Positions 9,535 to 21,825 of a stretch of 64,000 nucleotides of DNA are shown piece after piece. How positions within the stretch are numbered: position 1 is the first letter of the stretch; the number at the start of each line of letters is the position of its first letter. Location: NCBI GenBank assembly GCA_010909725.1, contig JAACMV010000024.1:434001-498000 (forward strand), given 5' to 3'. The stretch is from Picochlorum sp. 'celeri'. Lineage: Eukaryota > Chlorophyta > Trebouxiophyceae. The notes under the pieces are model-generated. The model did no database searches. It was not told where the DNA came from and was given only the letters and a program-made list of their open reading frames with translations. The position numbers were made by a program, and so were the translations under genes.

Positions 9535-11427
9535 ATGCTTGTTCGTCATGCAGGAAGGTTTGGTTATACCCACGCCCTCGTGAGTGATCGAGGAACGACT
9601 AGAGTCCCTCTAAGACAGCCATTTGTCAAATTTCATGCCAATCAATCGTCACATTGTGGCGGTATACTTGGAGCAGACGCCCTCGCTCTTTGTTTGGCTG
9701 TTCCGGAAGGACAAAGAAGTTTGGCAGAAGAAAATGTCAAGGACGTGGTAGTGAGGGTGTATAATGTATCTGTATCGGCTCCAAAAGATCCTGGGAAAGA
9801 CGATTTTGATGTCCATCAAGAGTTGTTGGAGTCAATCAGGAAGAAGTTAAAGCTCAGGTCAACCAAACCACTAGCAGAACATGGGAATGTTGCTATTGTG
9901 AGGAAAGCATTTGATTCTCGAGATAAATCTCGAAAGAAATGGATCTACGTAGTGGATATTCCACTGAGAGCTCTTGATGGGAAGAAAATTGTGGAATCTC
10001 AGGGGAAGATTGAGATAATGGAGGTTTGCAAAGACCATGTCAACTGGAACCGTGTATCAAATGGGCAGGCAATCAATAAATCTGATCCAGTTGTTGTGGT
10101 TGGATCTGGGCCAGCGGGTCTTTTTGCTGCGCTCTCAATTGCTAAATCTGGCATCCCTGTGACAATATTAGAGCGAGGGCGCCCCGTGGAGGATCGAGGG
10201 AAAGATATAGGGGCCTTATTCGCCAGAAAGAAGTTGAACCCTGAAAGCAATCTCTGCTATGGAGAGGGGGGAGCTGGGACTTGGTCAGATGGGAAGTTGA
10301 CCACAAGGATTGGGCGGAACAATGACCCAGTTCGACAAGTATTGGAGACATTGTGTCTATTCGGAGCTCCGAATGCAATATTATACTCCGGAAAGCCCCA
10401 CTTGGGCACTGATAGATTGATTGGAATTCTTAGGTCATTTAGGCATCACTTGCGGGACCTTGGAGTTAAGATTGAATTTGAATCTAAAGTGGAAAAACTT
10501 GAAATAAAAAATGGGCGAGTTGTTGGAGTTCTACTCGAGGATGGAACTGGGTTTCCTTGTCAGAAATGCATTTTAGCTGTAGGACATTCGGCTCGCCAGA
10601 TGTATGAGCATTTGGCAGATCTGGGTGTCAAGATGGAAGCAAAGCCGTTTGCCATGGGTTTTCGGATAGAGCACCCTCAAGCTGTTATCGATGCAATCCA
10701 ATATGGTGAAGAGGATGCAGAGAATCTGGTCAAGAGAGGTAAGGGTCCGATTCCTGTTGCAGATTACAAATTAACAACCAATTTATCTGATAGAGGCATT
10801 TACTCTTTCTGTATGTGCCCGGGAGGACAGATTGTTCCCACCAGCACAAATGAAGCTGAATTATGCATAAATGGAATGTCTTTCAGTAAAAGAAATTCAA
10901 TCTGGGCCAATTCTGCCCTGGTCGCAACTATTTCAGAAACCGACTGGGAACCATTTGAGAACGGCCATCCTGCTTTATCAGGTGTGAATTTACAAAAACA
11001 CATTGAGCGGAGAGCGGCGGATATGGGTGGTGGTAACTTAATTTGCCCAGTGCAGCGTGTGGTTGATTTCCTGTCGGATAGAGAATCTGTAGGAAAACTT
11101 CCTTCATCCTCCTATCGTCTAGGTGTGAAGAGTGCTTCACTGCATACTCTCTACTCAGCAGAAGTTACTGAGGCAATCAAACAAGCTTTGTTCAAATTTG
11201 ATACCATTAAGCCTGGATTTATATGCGAAGATGCACTACTACATGCTGCTGAGACAAGAACGAGTTCACCTGTTCAAATAACACGCCATCCAGAAAGTTT
11301 TGAATCAGTCTCAATAAAGGGTCTCTATCCGGCAGGGGAGGGTGCAGGATATGCTGGAGGCATTGTATCAGCTTGTGTTGACGGATTGAAAATAGGGAAC
11401 TCGATCGTTCAACAAGTCGCGTCCTAA
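9535..11427 (+). CDS. FAD-dependent oxidoreductase of the COG2509 family
   Basis: Single-exon gene of 630 residues. The first ~200 residues form the family's N-terminal domain with a Ser/Arg-rich start that could be a transit peptide. The FAD-binding Rossmann segment follows as VVVGSGPAGLFAALSIAKSG, then LERGRPVEDRGKDI, then GEGGAGTWSDGKLTTRIGR. Later family blocks are CILAVGHSARQMYEHLADLG, KPFAMGFRIEHPQ, YSFCMCPGG, and the C-terminal GLYPAGEGAGYAGGI, which closes the flavin site. Members occur widely in bacteria and in plastids of plants, where loss of one (PDE327) gives pale embryos as I recall; the reaction is not established. It starts 123 bp after NAR1 on the same strand and is convergent with POP1, 37 bp between stops. 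Confidence 0.88.
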   Translation: MLVRHAGRFGYTHALVSDRGTTRVPLRQPFVKFHANQSSHCGGILGADALALCLAVPEGQRSLAEENVKDVVVRVYNVSVSAPKDPGKDDFDVHQELLESIRKKLKLRSTKPLAEHGNVAIVRKAFDSRDKSRKKWIYVVDIPLRALDGKKIVESQGKIEIMEVCKDHVNWNRVSNGQAINKSDPVVVVGSGPAGLFAALSIAKSGIPVTILERGRPVEDRGKDIGALFARKKLNPESNLCYGEGGAGTWSDGKLTTRIGRNNDPVRQVLETLCLFGAPNAILYSGKPHLGTDRLIGILRSFRHHLRDLGVKIEFESKVEKLEIKNGRVVGVLLEDGTGFPCQKCILAVGHSARQMYEHLADLGVKMEAKPFAMGFRIEHPQAVIDAIQYGEEDAENLVKRGKGPIPVADYKLTTNLSDRGIYSFCMCPGGQIVPTSTNEAELCINGMSFSKRNSIWANSALVATISETDWEPFENGHPALSGVNLQKHIERRAADMGGGNLICPVQRVVDFLSDRESVGKLPSSSYRLGVKSASLHTLYSAEVTEAIKQALFKFDTIKPGFICEDALLHAAETRTSSPVQITRHPESFESVSIKGLYPAGEGAGYAGGIVSACVDGLKIGNSIVQQVAS

Positions 11428-11464
11428 CGAATCTTGTAAAAAGTCAAATTAACAAACTATCTGA

Positions 11465-13343
11465 TCAGCTCATAATTTTAACCAACACTGGGGCGATCAG
11501 TTGTCTATCCTGAGCCCAAGCCCACAATACAATCTTCTTTCCCATTAATGGCAATGAGCCACTGGCCACAAGACCTATTGATGGATATTTAGAATTCATG
11601 CCATGCGGACGCGCCGAAGTAACAATGCCCATGACATCCCACCTATGAATGTCTTCCTTCGCTGCGACTGTCAATTCGCCTCTTCTTATGAGGCTGCGTT
11701 GTGAATCAATTCTCATCTTCCCACAAGACGGCAGTATCTTAGGAGATTCAATAGAACATAAAATATCTCCTTGCCTGAGCGTTCCATTCTTGATAATCCA
11801 AATTTCAACTCGAGAAAGTCTCTCGGATCTAGAAAACAATGTCTGAGACTGTCTCATCAAATTTGATGGGAAATTCTCATTCTTGTCCAATCTCGCTGCA
11901 AAGGTCTCCACAATCTTGCCAAATTGGTGAGAATTAGAGTAATCATTCGGATAAAATGCAAGTTTATTTAGAGTGTGATACCAGTGCCATTCCCTTTGAC
12001 CTGCAATGAATGCCCCAGACAAGCAGATTGCTTTGAAGATTACCTGATATATATCCCTGTTCAGATAGATGGAGAACCCTGCACAAGGCAAGACATCAGA
12101 AAATGCCCCACTTGACACCAGAGATATACAATTTTGAAACACACCTGAGCTATTCCGAATGACAGCAATGGTGATACTGTCATCCGAACTAGCACACTTT
12201 CTCCCTTGAGGCTCGCTACAGACACAATATCCCACCAGTCCGGACACAATATCTGACAGGCCATTGGACAAGTCTGAGGCCGAATATATAACTTGTTTCT
12301 TTTTGATTCTATCATAAATTGACCAAATACAGTTGTCACCCAGTGACGGGTCATTGTGATTCTCAATTGTTAAAGGTGCTCCTCTGCTTCCCTCGTCCCC
12401 AAGCTTGCTGATGATCCTTTCAGACACAGGGCCCCTCACTTCAATCCTACCCAGCCTTCCCAGTTTCATGCTGATGTTGTCCGATTTCTCAACCTTTTCA
12501 CACACGTTCCGAATCACTGGGGCTGCATATTCGCAATGTGCCCAGATAATAACCCCGCTACTCTCACAAGCCACGATTTCAAGAGGCCCTGTGCAGCATG
12601 AGCCATTGCTCCCTGGCACATCGGCATATTGATGCGAACTACGTTCTTCGCCCACATATTCGGGACTCGTATAGTTAGATAGATCCGAAAGAATGGGCAG
12701 AATCTCCTTCATCGGCCCAAGTAATTCGATAGAGCACCAATAGGAAGCATCGTGGATTATACAGCCAGTCTCCAGTCTGTGCTTGAATGATCGAGTTCCT
12801 CTTCCGCGACCACACGTACCCTCAGGAACCACAAACTTCCAACTATATGAAACAAATGTGTGTTAGACATAGATCTAATGATGCAATTATCTGGTTAATG
12901 ACGTTACCTGTCAATTCTGGACATGGCCATTCTCTTCGCATGGAAGACATGTGTTGGGAGCCTGCAAACCTCACCAGGGCTCATTGCACCTTTCTCCCAA
13001 GGATTCGAACACTCATCAAAACTCTTTTTCCTTCTCATCCGCCGATTGAGAAACCTACCCGGGGAGTCCTTGTCTTTATGGACGTTGGGTCTCCTGCCAC
13101 CTCTCCGATACCGTTTATGACTCCTAGACCTCCTCCTCAAGCCTCTCGGCAAACCTCGTATTCCATACTCATCTTGACTCGAACCCTTAACCTGATCGTG
13201 AATCGATAGTATCTGCATCGAAAGAAGATCTGATACCTTCAGTAAAGAGGACCAGAGAGACCAGTCGAGTAAAAGGAGCAGCGACGTACCTCCCGAATTC
13301 TGGCCTCAGCCAGTTTATTTACATCAACAGCTCGAGTAGACAT
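11465..13343 (-). CDS. POP1: Ribonuclease P/MRP protein subunit POP1
   Basis: Largest protein of RNase P and RNase MRP, needed for 5' tRNA maturation and rRNA processing. Three exons (13290-13343, 12908-13212, 11465-12842) join in phase to about 578 residues. Exon 1 encodes MSTRAVDVNKLAEARIRE. Exon 2 carries the POP1 N-terminal block: GLPRGLRRRSRSHKRYRRGG, RFLNRRMRRKK, and THVFHAKRMAMSRID. Exon 3 opens with WKFVVPEGTCGRGRGTRSF and CIIHDASYW, matching the conserved glycine/arginine-rich RNA-binding stretch. The POPLD-type region is around IAGQREWHWYHTLNKLAFYP, and the C-terminus has GIVTSARPHGMNSKYPSIG. The protein is shorter than yeast and human POP1 (about 850-1000 residues). The frame is intact. 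Confidence 0.92.
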
Positions 13344-13534
13344 GTAACAAAATAGCCTACGTCAGATCATTCCATTGATAAAATGCATCCATACTTTCGG
13401 GTACAGCAGGAGAGCTGCATGCTTTCGATATTTGTTCACTCGTGGGCACGCTACAGTCCTTTTGACATTGCTCACAACACCGGTAATCTTTTCTGAAACA
13501 TTTAATTGTTTTTATTGGTTCATTGATGAAAGTA

Positions 13535-13918
13535 TCATAGTATGCCTGTAGATCCGAATTTCAAGGTGGCGCCCTCGAGGTCCACTTCAAACAGAACATT
13601 GGTTGATTGAAGTTCAACTTTAAACCTGGGATCCAACAAATCCCCGAAATAATGCTTTCATATGCCATAATATTGTACAGATATGATGAAATGCGGCTAA
13701 AACGTACCTGGAATGATGGCTGGGAGTTTGTATGTGTGATCCAACACCTTTTTGCTACGAAGTATGGTTTGGAAGAGTAGGTCGAAGAACGAGCCATTGC
13801 CTGGTGTTTTAAGCAGTCACCAACCTTGTAGCATCTGATCACTCAAAATGTATAGAATCAGCTCTCTGGAAGTTATAATCACTCTGGAAACTGTATTCTG
13901 ATTAGCCTTTCCTCCCAT
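13535..13918 (-). CDS. Probable small gene, product unknown
   Basis: An ATG at 13918 opens MGGKANQNTVSRVIITSREL followed by ILYILSDQMLQ. Further reverse-strand coding-like segments are FFDLLFQTILRSKKVLDH with YKLPAIIPG, and a last segment DPRFKVELQSTNVLFEVDLE that stops near 13535. The middle and last segments are separated by a normal-sized GT-AG intron candidate. The first and middle are separated by only about 24 bases containing a stop, more likely an indel than a real intron. The residues look coding but I know no matching family. Confidence 0.35.
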
Positions 13919-14187
13919 TTTGCAGGCTCAGCTCTAGACTTGGCCAGCTCTCAAGGGAAGGAATGGGGCTAGAGGGGATAGCTTTGCTTTCCTGCATCCA
14001 CTTGTTTACTGGTATAGATTCGCGGTAGCATATTGGCAATTTCAGTCTAGGGGCTGTATATTGATAATGTCTCCCGCCTTGCGGCCATCATGGCATGTTT
14101 GGAAGCCCAAATCTCGGCTGGTCAACGTTCTGGTTGACCCTGTCAAATTTATTTGCATACCAGGCGTATCCACAATTTTAATAGATA

Positions 14188-17100
14188 ATGAACGATAACA
14201 GAGTTGATCGAGATCCAACAAGAGAGTTGGACCGTGCAAGCGGTGCAAAGTTGGTGTTTCTTCAGTTTCGAACTCTTGTGAGAAAAGAATGGCTCGTGAG
14301 GTGAGTATTGCATCTTTGGAAGCTGTATATCGAACAGAAATAAATTACAACCACCTTGATACAGGAAAAGGAAAACGAGGCTCAACTTCTTGCTTCTTGT
14401 AAGCTCGACCCTCTGTGTTGGAATGATTTGGGTCTTCAATGCTGCGATGGATTTATACCAGCAAATGGATTCCAACCGAAGGGTCGTCAAGTACTCTGAG
14501 ATGATATCAATGACGTCTGCCATTCCAAGCTGCAAGGACAATATCTTCATGAGGCAGGACATTCCATGTTTTAGCCTTCTGTATGCTCCGGTGTGTGGCT
14601 TGAATGCTGCCAGCCTTGCTTGACTCTATGTTTCGAGTTTGTTCTACTTAACACGTTGAAAATGCAGGAAAACAAGGAAACAAGAGAGATCGTCAACAAT
14701 ATTCGTGAGGATAATGTGCCGAGCATTGATGCATCACTTGTCAAAGGCTTTTCCTCTGGAAAAGAGATGGATAAGTATTTGTACACTCATCCAAATTCAG
14801 TGGTATCGGCTGTAGAATTCTTCAAGGAAAGCGATAAAAATTATGCATTTTCGGTTCAGACGAATGGAACAGTCCGCTGGTTCAAGGGAGTTTTTCAGCA
14901 ACCCCATCTGTATGCTCAACTTCCAGTTGTTGTTGCTGTTCAGAAAGCCCTAGCATCCATGATTGCTGGAACGCCTATAGAATGGACAGTTCGCATTGGA
15001 GAATATCCCCATCCAGCTATATCAGTACGTTGACGGGATTTAACCTCAGCATGCTCCGCTTTTTTTGTGCATGAGAGTTGGTATTGTACATGCAGGCTCA
15101 AATGTTCACAAGCAAATTTGCCCCGCTATTTTTTGTGTCGAGCATTCTCTTGGTACTGATACTACAAATCTACGAGATTGTGGAGCAGAAAGAAAGGGGA
15201 ACCATCGGGCTATTGACATTAACTGGCTTGCAGTACGCTAATTTTCTTGTTTTTTCTGTAGGGACCACAATGGTTGACCGACAAATCCACTGAATGTTGC
15301 AGGTTCACTCCGTACTGGAGTTCCCTTGTTGCCACATACTCTACTCTGCATCTCGCGAATGCATCACTTCTTTCCCTTTTGTCGGTAGCAATGCAGCTCC
15401 AACCTGTGAGTTCTCTTGTCTCGTTTTTTGTCCGTTTCTTGTTGGACCTCGGAATCACTGACATTGTATACTGTTCTCTTTTGCAGTTTCACGGAGTCAA
15501 AATACTTTATTGCTTCCTCCTTTTGGCTAATTCTTCTCAGGCAATAATGGCATTAGGCCTACTGTCCTCCTCCCTTTTGAGAAAGGTGTGTATTTGTTGT
15601 GTACATGTTCTCGTTGATGATTAGATATCTTGCTTGGCTATTTACCAAAGTACCTCACCAATTTCTTGCAGACTTCCTCAGCTATATCTACAGGCTTTTT
15701 ACTTTTTTCTTTGGCTTGGATAATGATGGTATTTCTTAGTTTTGGATTCCCTTTTTCCCTGGAAGGTGAAGGAGTCTGGAAAACACTGTTCTGCATGTTT
15801 CCTTGGACGATCACATTTAGAGGATACGAGCTACTCTCCGACTCCAACATAGCGTTAGAGACATCTAACTTTCCCATTCTAATGGCCTCGCTATCCGCTC
15901 AGAATGTGATATACACTGTCTTGGCAATTTACTTTGATGCTTGCCTGCCAGACATTAACGGCAAAAGACGGATACCCTGGTTCTTGTTCAGATTGAAACA
16001 GTTGCACTCAAAGGTACGATACACATTCTAACCGGTTAGTCGGAAGATAATCAATCTGACTCGTTTCCATGATCATTGATAGGGATATGTTAGCAAAAGC
16101 CTACTCTCCGCGACGAATCAGAAGTCCAATCGATGCTCGGATGATGCAATCGATCTCGAGGAGAGAGAAATTAAAGAGCTTTGTCGGAAGTATATTACTG
16201 AATCAATCGAGGATCCTGAATACGCAATCCAAATACATGGGTTGCGGAAAGAATATAATATGCCAGGATGGCTCAACAGAAGTAGCAGGATTGCGTTAGA
16301 TGGTGACTGGTTCGGTGTCAAAGCAGGTAAGATAGCGCAGTAGGTTGACAACAAGTTGAGCGCGACGCGTGTCACAAATAGGTGTGCATTCGACATGTGC
16401 TGATCCCAATATGACGATCGCCATCTTTGCAGGAGAATGCTTTTGTCTTCTTGGGCCCAATAGTGCTGGCAAAACTACTTTGATCAAGTGTTTACTTGGA
16501 CTAACTAAGGCTTCCAGTGGTACGGCTGCTTCGCCTTGATTGCGAGAGTACTGGTTCCTTATTATCTTCGCTAAAATGATTTGTACAGGTCAAGCAATCA
16601 TCGACGGAAAGAGCACTTATACATCGAGCGATCTTCAGGAAGCATCGAAAAACATAGGCTATTGTCCCCAGCATGATGGATCTCTTTGCGATCTTCTGAC
16701 AGTTTGGGAGAATTATGAATTGTTCTGCGCAGCGAAAGGAGTTGTTCCGAGCTTGGCGGAAAAACAGAATGTTCCGATAATCACGGTGCGAGCTAACAAT
16801 GAGTTTTCCTTAATTTCCAACGAATGAATACACCATGCCACCGCCGTAACTTGCGCAGGGACAACCGAATGCCACACTGCTCAATGCGTCTCCCTCCGAA
16901 CGAAGGCAGCTTTCCATCGCAATCGCACTGATAGGAAATCCAAAGGTAAGTGGAGCAATCTACAAGAGTTTGGTCTTAATGCACTAATATCAATTATGCC
17001 ACGTATATTCCAGGTGATAGTACTAGACGAGCCAACTGCAAATGTCGATCCTTTCGTGAAAAGGACAGTGTGGAAACACATTGAAGAATTGAAAAATGAA

Positions 17101-18048
17101 AGATCGACTGTGTTTCTCTCGACCCATAGTATGCATGAAGCTGAAATTCTCTCCGACAGGTGAGTCACAAGATCGATGTCGATGGATAGTAGAGATCGCA
17201 ATGACGATTTTATAACTCAATTCGCAGAATCGGAATTATGGTGCGAGGGAAGTTGCGATGCTTGGGATCTCCTCTGGAACTCAAACGGAGGTTTGGATCC
17301 GGATATAAAATCAGCCTGGGACTTCAAAAAGATGTTGACCTCGACCAAAAGACTATACAAGAAAATATTGTTCAGCTTATGCGGAAAAGCATGACTCTGA
17401 AATCAGGTATGATGATCGCAGTGCTCCAAAGGGTTGATTATTGATTGATAATGACATCTAGTTGCAGTTGAATTCTCAGCTGATTATGTGAATATTACCT
17501 TACCATACGAAATGGAAGATAGGTTGCCACTGATGCTGACGCAGCTCAATGTACGTGCACTTGAAGACTGTGTGTCCTATATTTATACCTAAGGAGCAAG
17601 CTTGTTTTTGACGCAGAATAACATGGAGTTGCTTCATATTCGAGACGTGCAGCTGCGCCCAACTCCGATGGAGGAAGTTTTCATGACCATAACAAAAAAA
17701 GCGGAACTTGAAAATGCTGAGGTGCGTGTGCTCATGTATCGTGTTTGTATCTTTGAGAGTAATCTGATTTCACTGTTGCTCCACAGGCCGAGGGTAGATT
17801 TGAGACATTGCTATTAGCTGAGGAGGGTATTGCTCTCAAAATACCAGTGGGCGCAGATTACATCGAGAGTCCAGGTGAGAATTCGTTTGCAATAATCAAA
17901 TCGGATGTTACAACTATCGATCTTGCTTTATACTGTTACAGGTGGAAATTTTTATACAATCAAATGGACAAAAGATCGCTTAGGTCACCTAAGAATTCAC
18001 GATTATTCTCCTGACAAATTCCGCATTCGCGAGGAGAAAGATCGATAA
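14188..18048 (+). CDS. Half-size ABCA-type ABC transporter with an intact Walker A/B but degenerate signature motif
   Basis: Seventeen exons can be followed in phase (14188-14300, 14365-14590, 14668-15024, 15096-15232, 15303-15405, 15487-15585, 15672-16013, 16083-16326, 16433-16519, 16589-16785, 16859-16945, 17014-17159, 17228-17406, 17468-17550, 17617-17721, 17787-17874, 17942-18048), totalling 899 residues. The order is ABCA-like: N-terminal [20 protein letters not shown] before TM1, an extracellular loop, [20 protein letters not shown] and several TMs, then one ATPase domain. Walker A is GPNSAGKTT (about 548-556), the Q-loop IGYCPQHDG, Walker B VIVLDEP (about 665), and the H-loop [11 protein letters not shown]. 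The expected LSGGM signature is replaced by ASPSE (about 645-649), both glycines lost, and the preceding helical segment is short. The half-size protein must dimerise. See the second ABCA gene at 23596-26748, whose defects are complementary. Confidence 0.93.
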
Positions 18049-18117
18049 ATTTTCTTAGACTGATCTTCGATGATTGCAGCCTTTACTCTGCATGAATAAA
18101 TAAAATTTTAGATGCTG

Positions 18118-20415
18118 TCAACTATCGCACCAATCCTTTTGTATATGATGTAATTCGTACCTGTAATCATCGACGTGTCGTTTCCAGTTTTCCATGTTTA
18201 TCTTTTCAGGCAGGTTCGCATTATAGGCTGACTTTACTTCGTTTTCGCACATCGGTTTCGGATGCTCTTTACCCATCTACACAAAAAAGAATCGAACTCC
18301 ATCACAATTCGTCTCCATGCTTATGAAACTGCCACTCAAAATTCGTACCTGCTTCATTAAGTGAGGGCTACTCCATGAGAGATAGCAGAGGGATATTTGT
18401 AGCAAAGAATACGAAGAGCTTTGAGGTGACGACTGGCATATTACTGGTGGATGCTTTAGTGTGAAATCCATGCCGGTCTTCTTGGAATCTTTGTCTGCTG
18501 GCATTGGTGTTTCATCTAAGCTCTCGGAGCAACTGAATTTTTTCAGCTTGCTCGTGATGAACTCAAAGTCTTCCATGCTTTCGTCGAATTGAAAGTAGAC
18601 GTCCTCGAGATACTTGATATACTTGTCTAGATCTCGTACGTTCAACTGAATAACCTGCAAGTGAAATTAGAAAGAGTGGTTTGTTTAGTCTACTCTGTGG
18701 CCGTTGTTCCAATAGTTTAAAAGATGGTATCAATTGACATACGTCACGGGAGCGAACACGGTGAGGCATCAGCCTATCACTGTGCAGAAGATTTTCAAAT
18801 GATGATTGTATGAGTGAATCCCATGCTGACCGATCTTCCACACAACTAAGTATGACATCAACTGCAGCAAATGTATATTAAATTATTTACCTTGCCATAT
18901 GCGTGAGCAACCAGAAAATATCAATTCCTAGTTTTCATGTAGCTTTTGTCTTTGTTCATACTAGAGGACATATCAACATACAAAACCATGGCTCACCGTA
19001 AAAGGCAGTTTTTGTGGCCTGCATAGCCCAAGGAGTCTTGAATAGGTCACACAAGTAGAGCTCCGAGGAGTTTATATCTCCACCGTAGAGAAATTGACAC
19101 GTTGAGAGCGGTGCGAGTATTTCCTGCATTAAATATCATAGCCATGATGACTGACAAACATTATTCACGGTAGGGTGAAAGAAACAAACCTCTGGCAGGC
19201 CAAGGGTTACTGCATATCGCTGGTTCCAGGCCATGGTGTGAAGCGGAGGAACTTTATAACGAAGAAAAGATCCTAAACGTCGGGATTGTGCATATATCTT
19301 TGCAGGACTGATGACCCCTGCATCACAATTGTCAGAATGTTTGTCTGCCATACATCTACATTCACGGACAATAATGAATAAAACATACCCGGTCGACAGA
19401 AAAAGATCTTGGGAAACATTGTCAAATATTGTTCTAAAGAGGATTTGAATATTTTCCAAAATCCTAAGTATTCAATCCTGCCTGTCGATGACAATGTGCA
19501 AATATCCATGGGGTCTAATGTCTCTCGCATCATCCAGCATCCTAGAAACAAAATGGTCAGGGAAAGCGAAAGAGGCAAGAACTGCAACAAGACGCCACGG
19601 TGAGACCAAATTTTGAAAGCGTGTCCAGAAACAACATACTTTGTTCAAGTGCATGGTGACAATAGCACTTGCTCGGCTTGTCTTCCTACCCTGATCATCT
19701 TCAAGCATCTTCTCCTCGCTCGCAGCAATATCTCTCTCTATGACCCTGCAAGCGTACAATGTTCGTCATGATATCAACATAGGAAAAGTAGGTTCTCTCT
19801 CATGAGGATGACATACTCGTAAAACGACGATTCTAAAACCCCCGATTTCTGGATATATAGGAACCAAATTTCTCGAACACGTTCACGGAACACATCACAA
19901 CGGGAAATAAGATCCAGCCTCTCCAGCTGGGAAATCTGAATCTGCACGAGTGAAATCCATACGTCAAACAATACTTGAAGACCTGTTCCAGCGCCGGTAG
20001 GAATTACAAACCTGAAGTAAATCTTGGAAGGCAAAGATGTATGCTTCAATTCCTTCCTGAATGGGAAGCTTTTCCTTCTCTTCTACGCGCTTCCATTCAG
20101 TCTTGTATTCACTTGGAGCCGCACGAACTTCAGTACGCCTACATAAAATCTCATCTCGCATGAGCCCGAAACTTAAATGAATGGAATCACAGCTGTTTGC
20201 ACACACAACTCACCTGGTTGCAGCTTGGTACTCCTGTGTTTCCTCCAAAAAGTTCTGCAAAGTCAACGTTGTAAAGCCGATTGAGACAAATATAAACTTT
20301 TAATATGAAAACCTACTTGTTGAGTAACCCCGCATGTTTCGCAGACTAAAATCCCAGCTGTCAGTTGCAGAGTCCCTGCAAAGCATGTTTGACACAAACC
20401 CCCTTCTTCTTCCAT
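18118..20415 (-). CDS. TAF1B/Rrn7-like RNA polymerase I initiation factor (TFIIB-like)
   Basis: The ATG at 20415 opens MEEEGGLCQTCFAG, and the first exon (to about 20317) forms a zinc ribbon with two CxxC pairs: C7/C10 in LCQTCF and C27/C30 in LVCETCGV. This is the Rrn7/TAF1B-type ribbon. At least seven more exons follow on the reverse strand, including EYKTEWKRVEEKEKLPIQEG, CDVFRERVREIWFLYIQKSG, ASAIVTMHLNKVC, MAWNQRYAVTLGLPE, VIQLNVRDLDKYIKYLEDVY and a last exon after an acceptor near 18276 ending KRHVDDYRYELHHIQKDWCD at a TGA at 18118. The helical middle fits the cyclin-like folds that bind TBP and rDNA promoters, but similarity there is weak, and the ribbon carries most of the call. Its end lies 69 bp from the ABCA stop (convergent). 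Confidence 0.6.
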
Positions 20416-20691
20416 TGCAGAGGGCAATCAGTACCCCAACAAATGACGAATTCAGTTAATTTATTTTAACACGAAAAAAGATGCAGTCAGTCCCGACTCT
20501 CCTCTCTCGACAAGCCGAAACACACGTCAGTGCTCTCTGCAAATCTGAGCCTGAATTGTCAAACACGGAAGGATGACCTCCGTGAAGGTCACGGGCACAA
20601 TGTAAGAAAATTATACCATAGATCGATATATTGTTGTGATACGTATTTATTTCAATAGCAGAGCACCTGCTATTTGAACAAACTGTTCGAG

Positions 20692-21785
20692 ATGTCTTTG
20701 TCCACATGTGTAATCGGAGGAAGCAAAAACACTGCGTTTGCTGGTAGTGTGCGAGGTAAGTAGCCTAACATGGTATTAAAATGTATATATTGGGTAACAA
20801 TGGAGTTTCTGGGACCCTACGCAGCATTTACTCAGCGAAGAAGGTTGTATCAGAAGAGTACCAGGCCTGCTGTCAAAGTTCAGGCCAACTTGTTTGAGCG
20901 AATCGTCAGAGTTGCTAAATCGTATGCAAATGCCTTTGGTATGTTGAATGAGTGTATCTCTCCCTTGGCTAGATGAACTGGTGTGATGGTCTGTTTCTGT
21001 GTGTCTGCAGTGAGTTCTGTGGAGGATCCAGAAAAAGTATTGGATCAGGCAGTCGAGGATATGCAGAACGATCTGATTAGGCTGAGACAGGCCGCTGCGG
21101 AAGTCACGGCGTCGGAGAAGAGAATGCAGGCGAAGAGGGATCAGGCGCAGAGCACAGCAGTGCGTACTATCATTGCCATGGAGCCCATCCTTGTGCTGAT
21201 CAAATGACTCACGCTGTTATTTGTTTACTCTTGCAGAATGAATGGTATCGCAGAGCTGAACTCGCGCTCAGCAAAAATGATGAGGAACTTGCACGCGAGG
21301 CGCTGTCCAGGCGCAAGGCTTTCCAGGAAAATGCTGACATGTTGGGTTCGCAGTTAGACCAGCAAGCCAAGGCTGTTGAAACTATCGTCTCCAACATGAG
21401 GACACTGGAAGCAAAGTTGGCGGAAGCAAAAATGAAAAAGGATACTCTAAAGGCGAGGGCTCAATCAGCCAAGTCAGCCAGAGCAATCAATGACATGGTA
21501 GGAGGGCTGAGCACTGGCAGTGCCCTTTCAGCTTTTGAAAAGATGGAAGAAAAAGTCATGTCACTGGAGGCCGAGGCCGACGCTGCGACACTTTTGGTTG
21601 GTGGTGCAGATGATCTTGAATCGAAATTCAAGCAGCTGGAAGGTGGAGATGTAGACGACGATTTGGCTGCCATGAAGGCCAAACTCGGCACCACAACCGT
21701 CGCTGGCCAACTGCCCCCCGGCAGACCCGTCAAAGATGCGATTGACGTCGAGCTCGAGAATATGAAGAAAAATATGGGAGATTAA
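20692..21785 (+). CDS. VIPP1: VIPP1/IM30, PspA-family thylakoid membrane protein
   Basis: ESCRT-III-like protein that assembles into rings and rods and maintains thylakoid and inner-envelope membranes. Four exons (20692-20755, 20825-20938, 21011-21159, 21237-21785) join in phase to 291 residues. Residues 1-40 are a Ser/Arg-rich plastid transit peptide. The mature part starts ANLFERIVRVAKSYANAF, the membrane-binding amphipathic helix of VIPP1, followed by SSVEDPEKVLDQAVEDMQND and long coiled-coil helices including ELALSKNDEELAREALSRRK. The C-terminal KAKLG segment and short tail (DVELENMKKNMGD) correspond to the VIPP1-specific extension. The frame is intact. Confidence 0.95.
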
Positions 21786-21825
21786 TTAATTGTAGTATTG
21801 AGGTGTAAACGAATATTTTACCAAA

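Noticed and set aside
13800..13830. A 24-nt mini-intron that would join two coding-like segments of the small gene at 13535-13918
   Set aside because: All securely phased introns in the window are about 60 nt or longer. The same effect is explained by a one-base error, which is common here.
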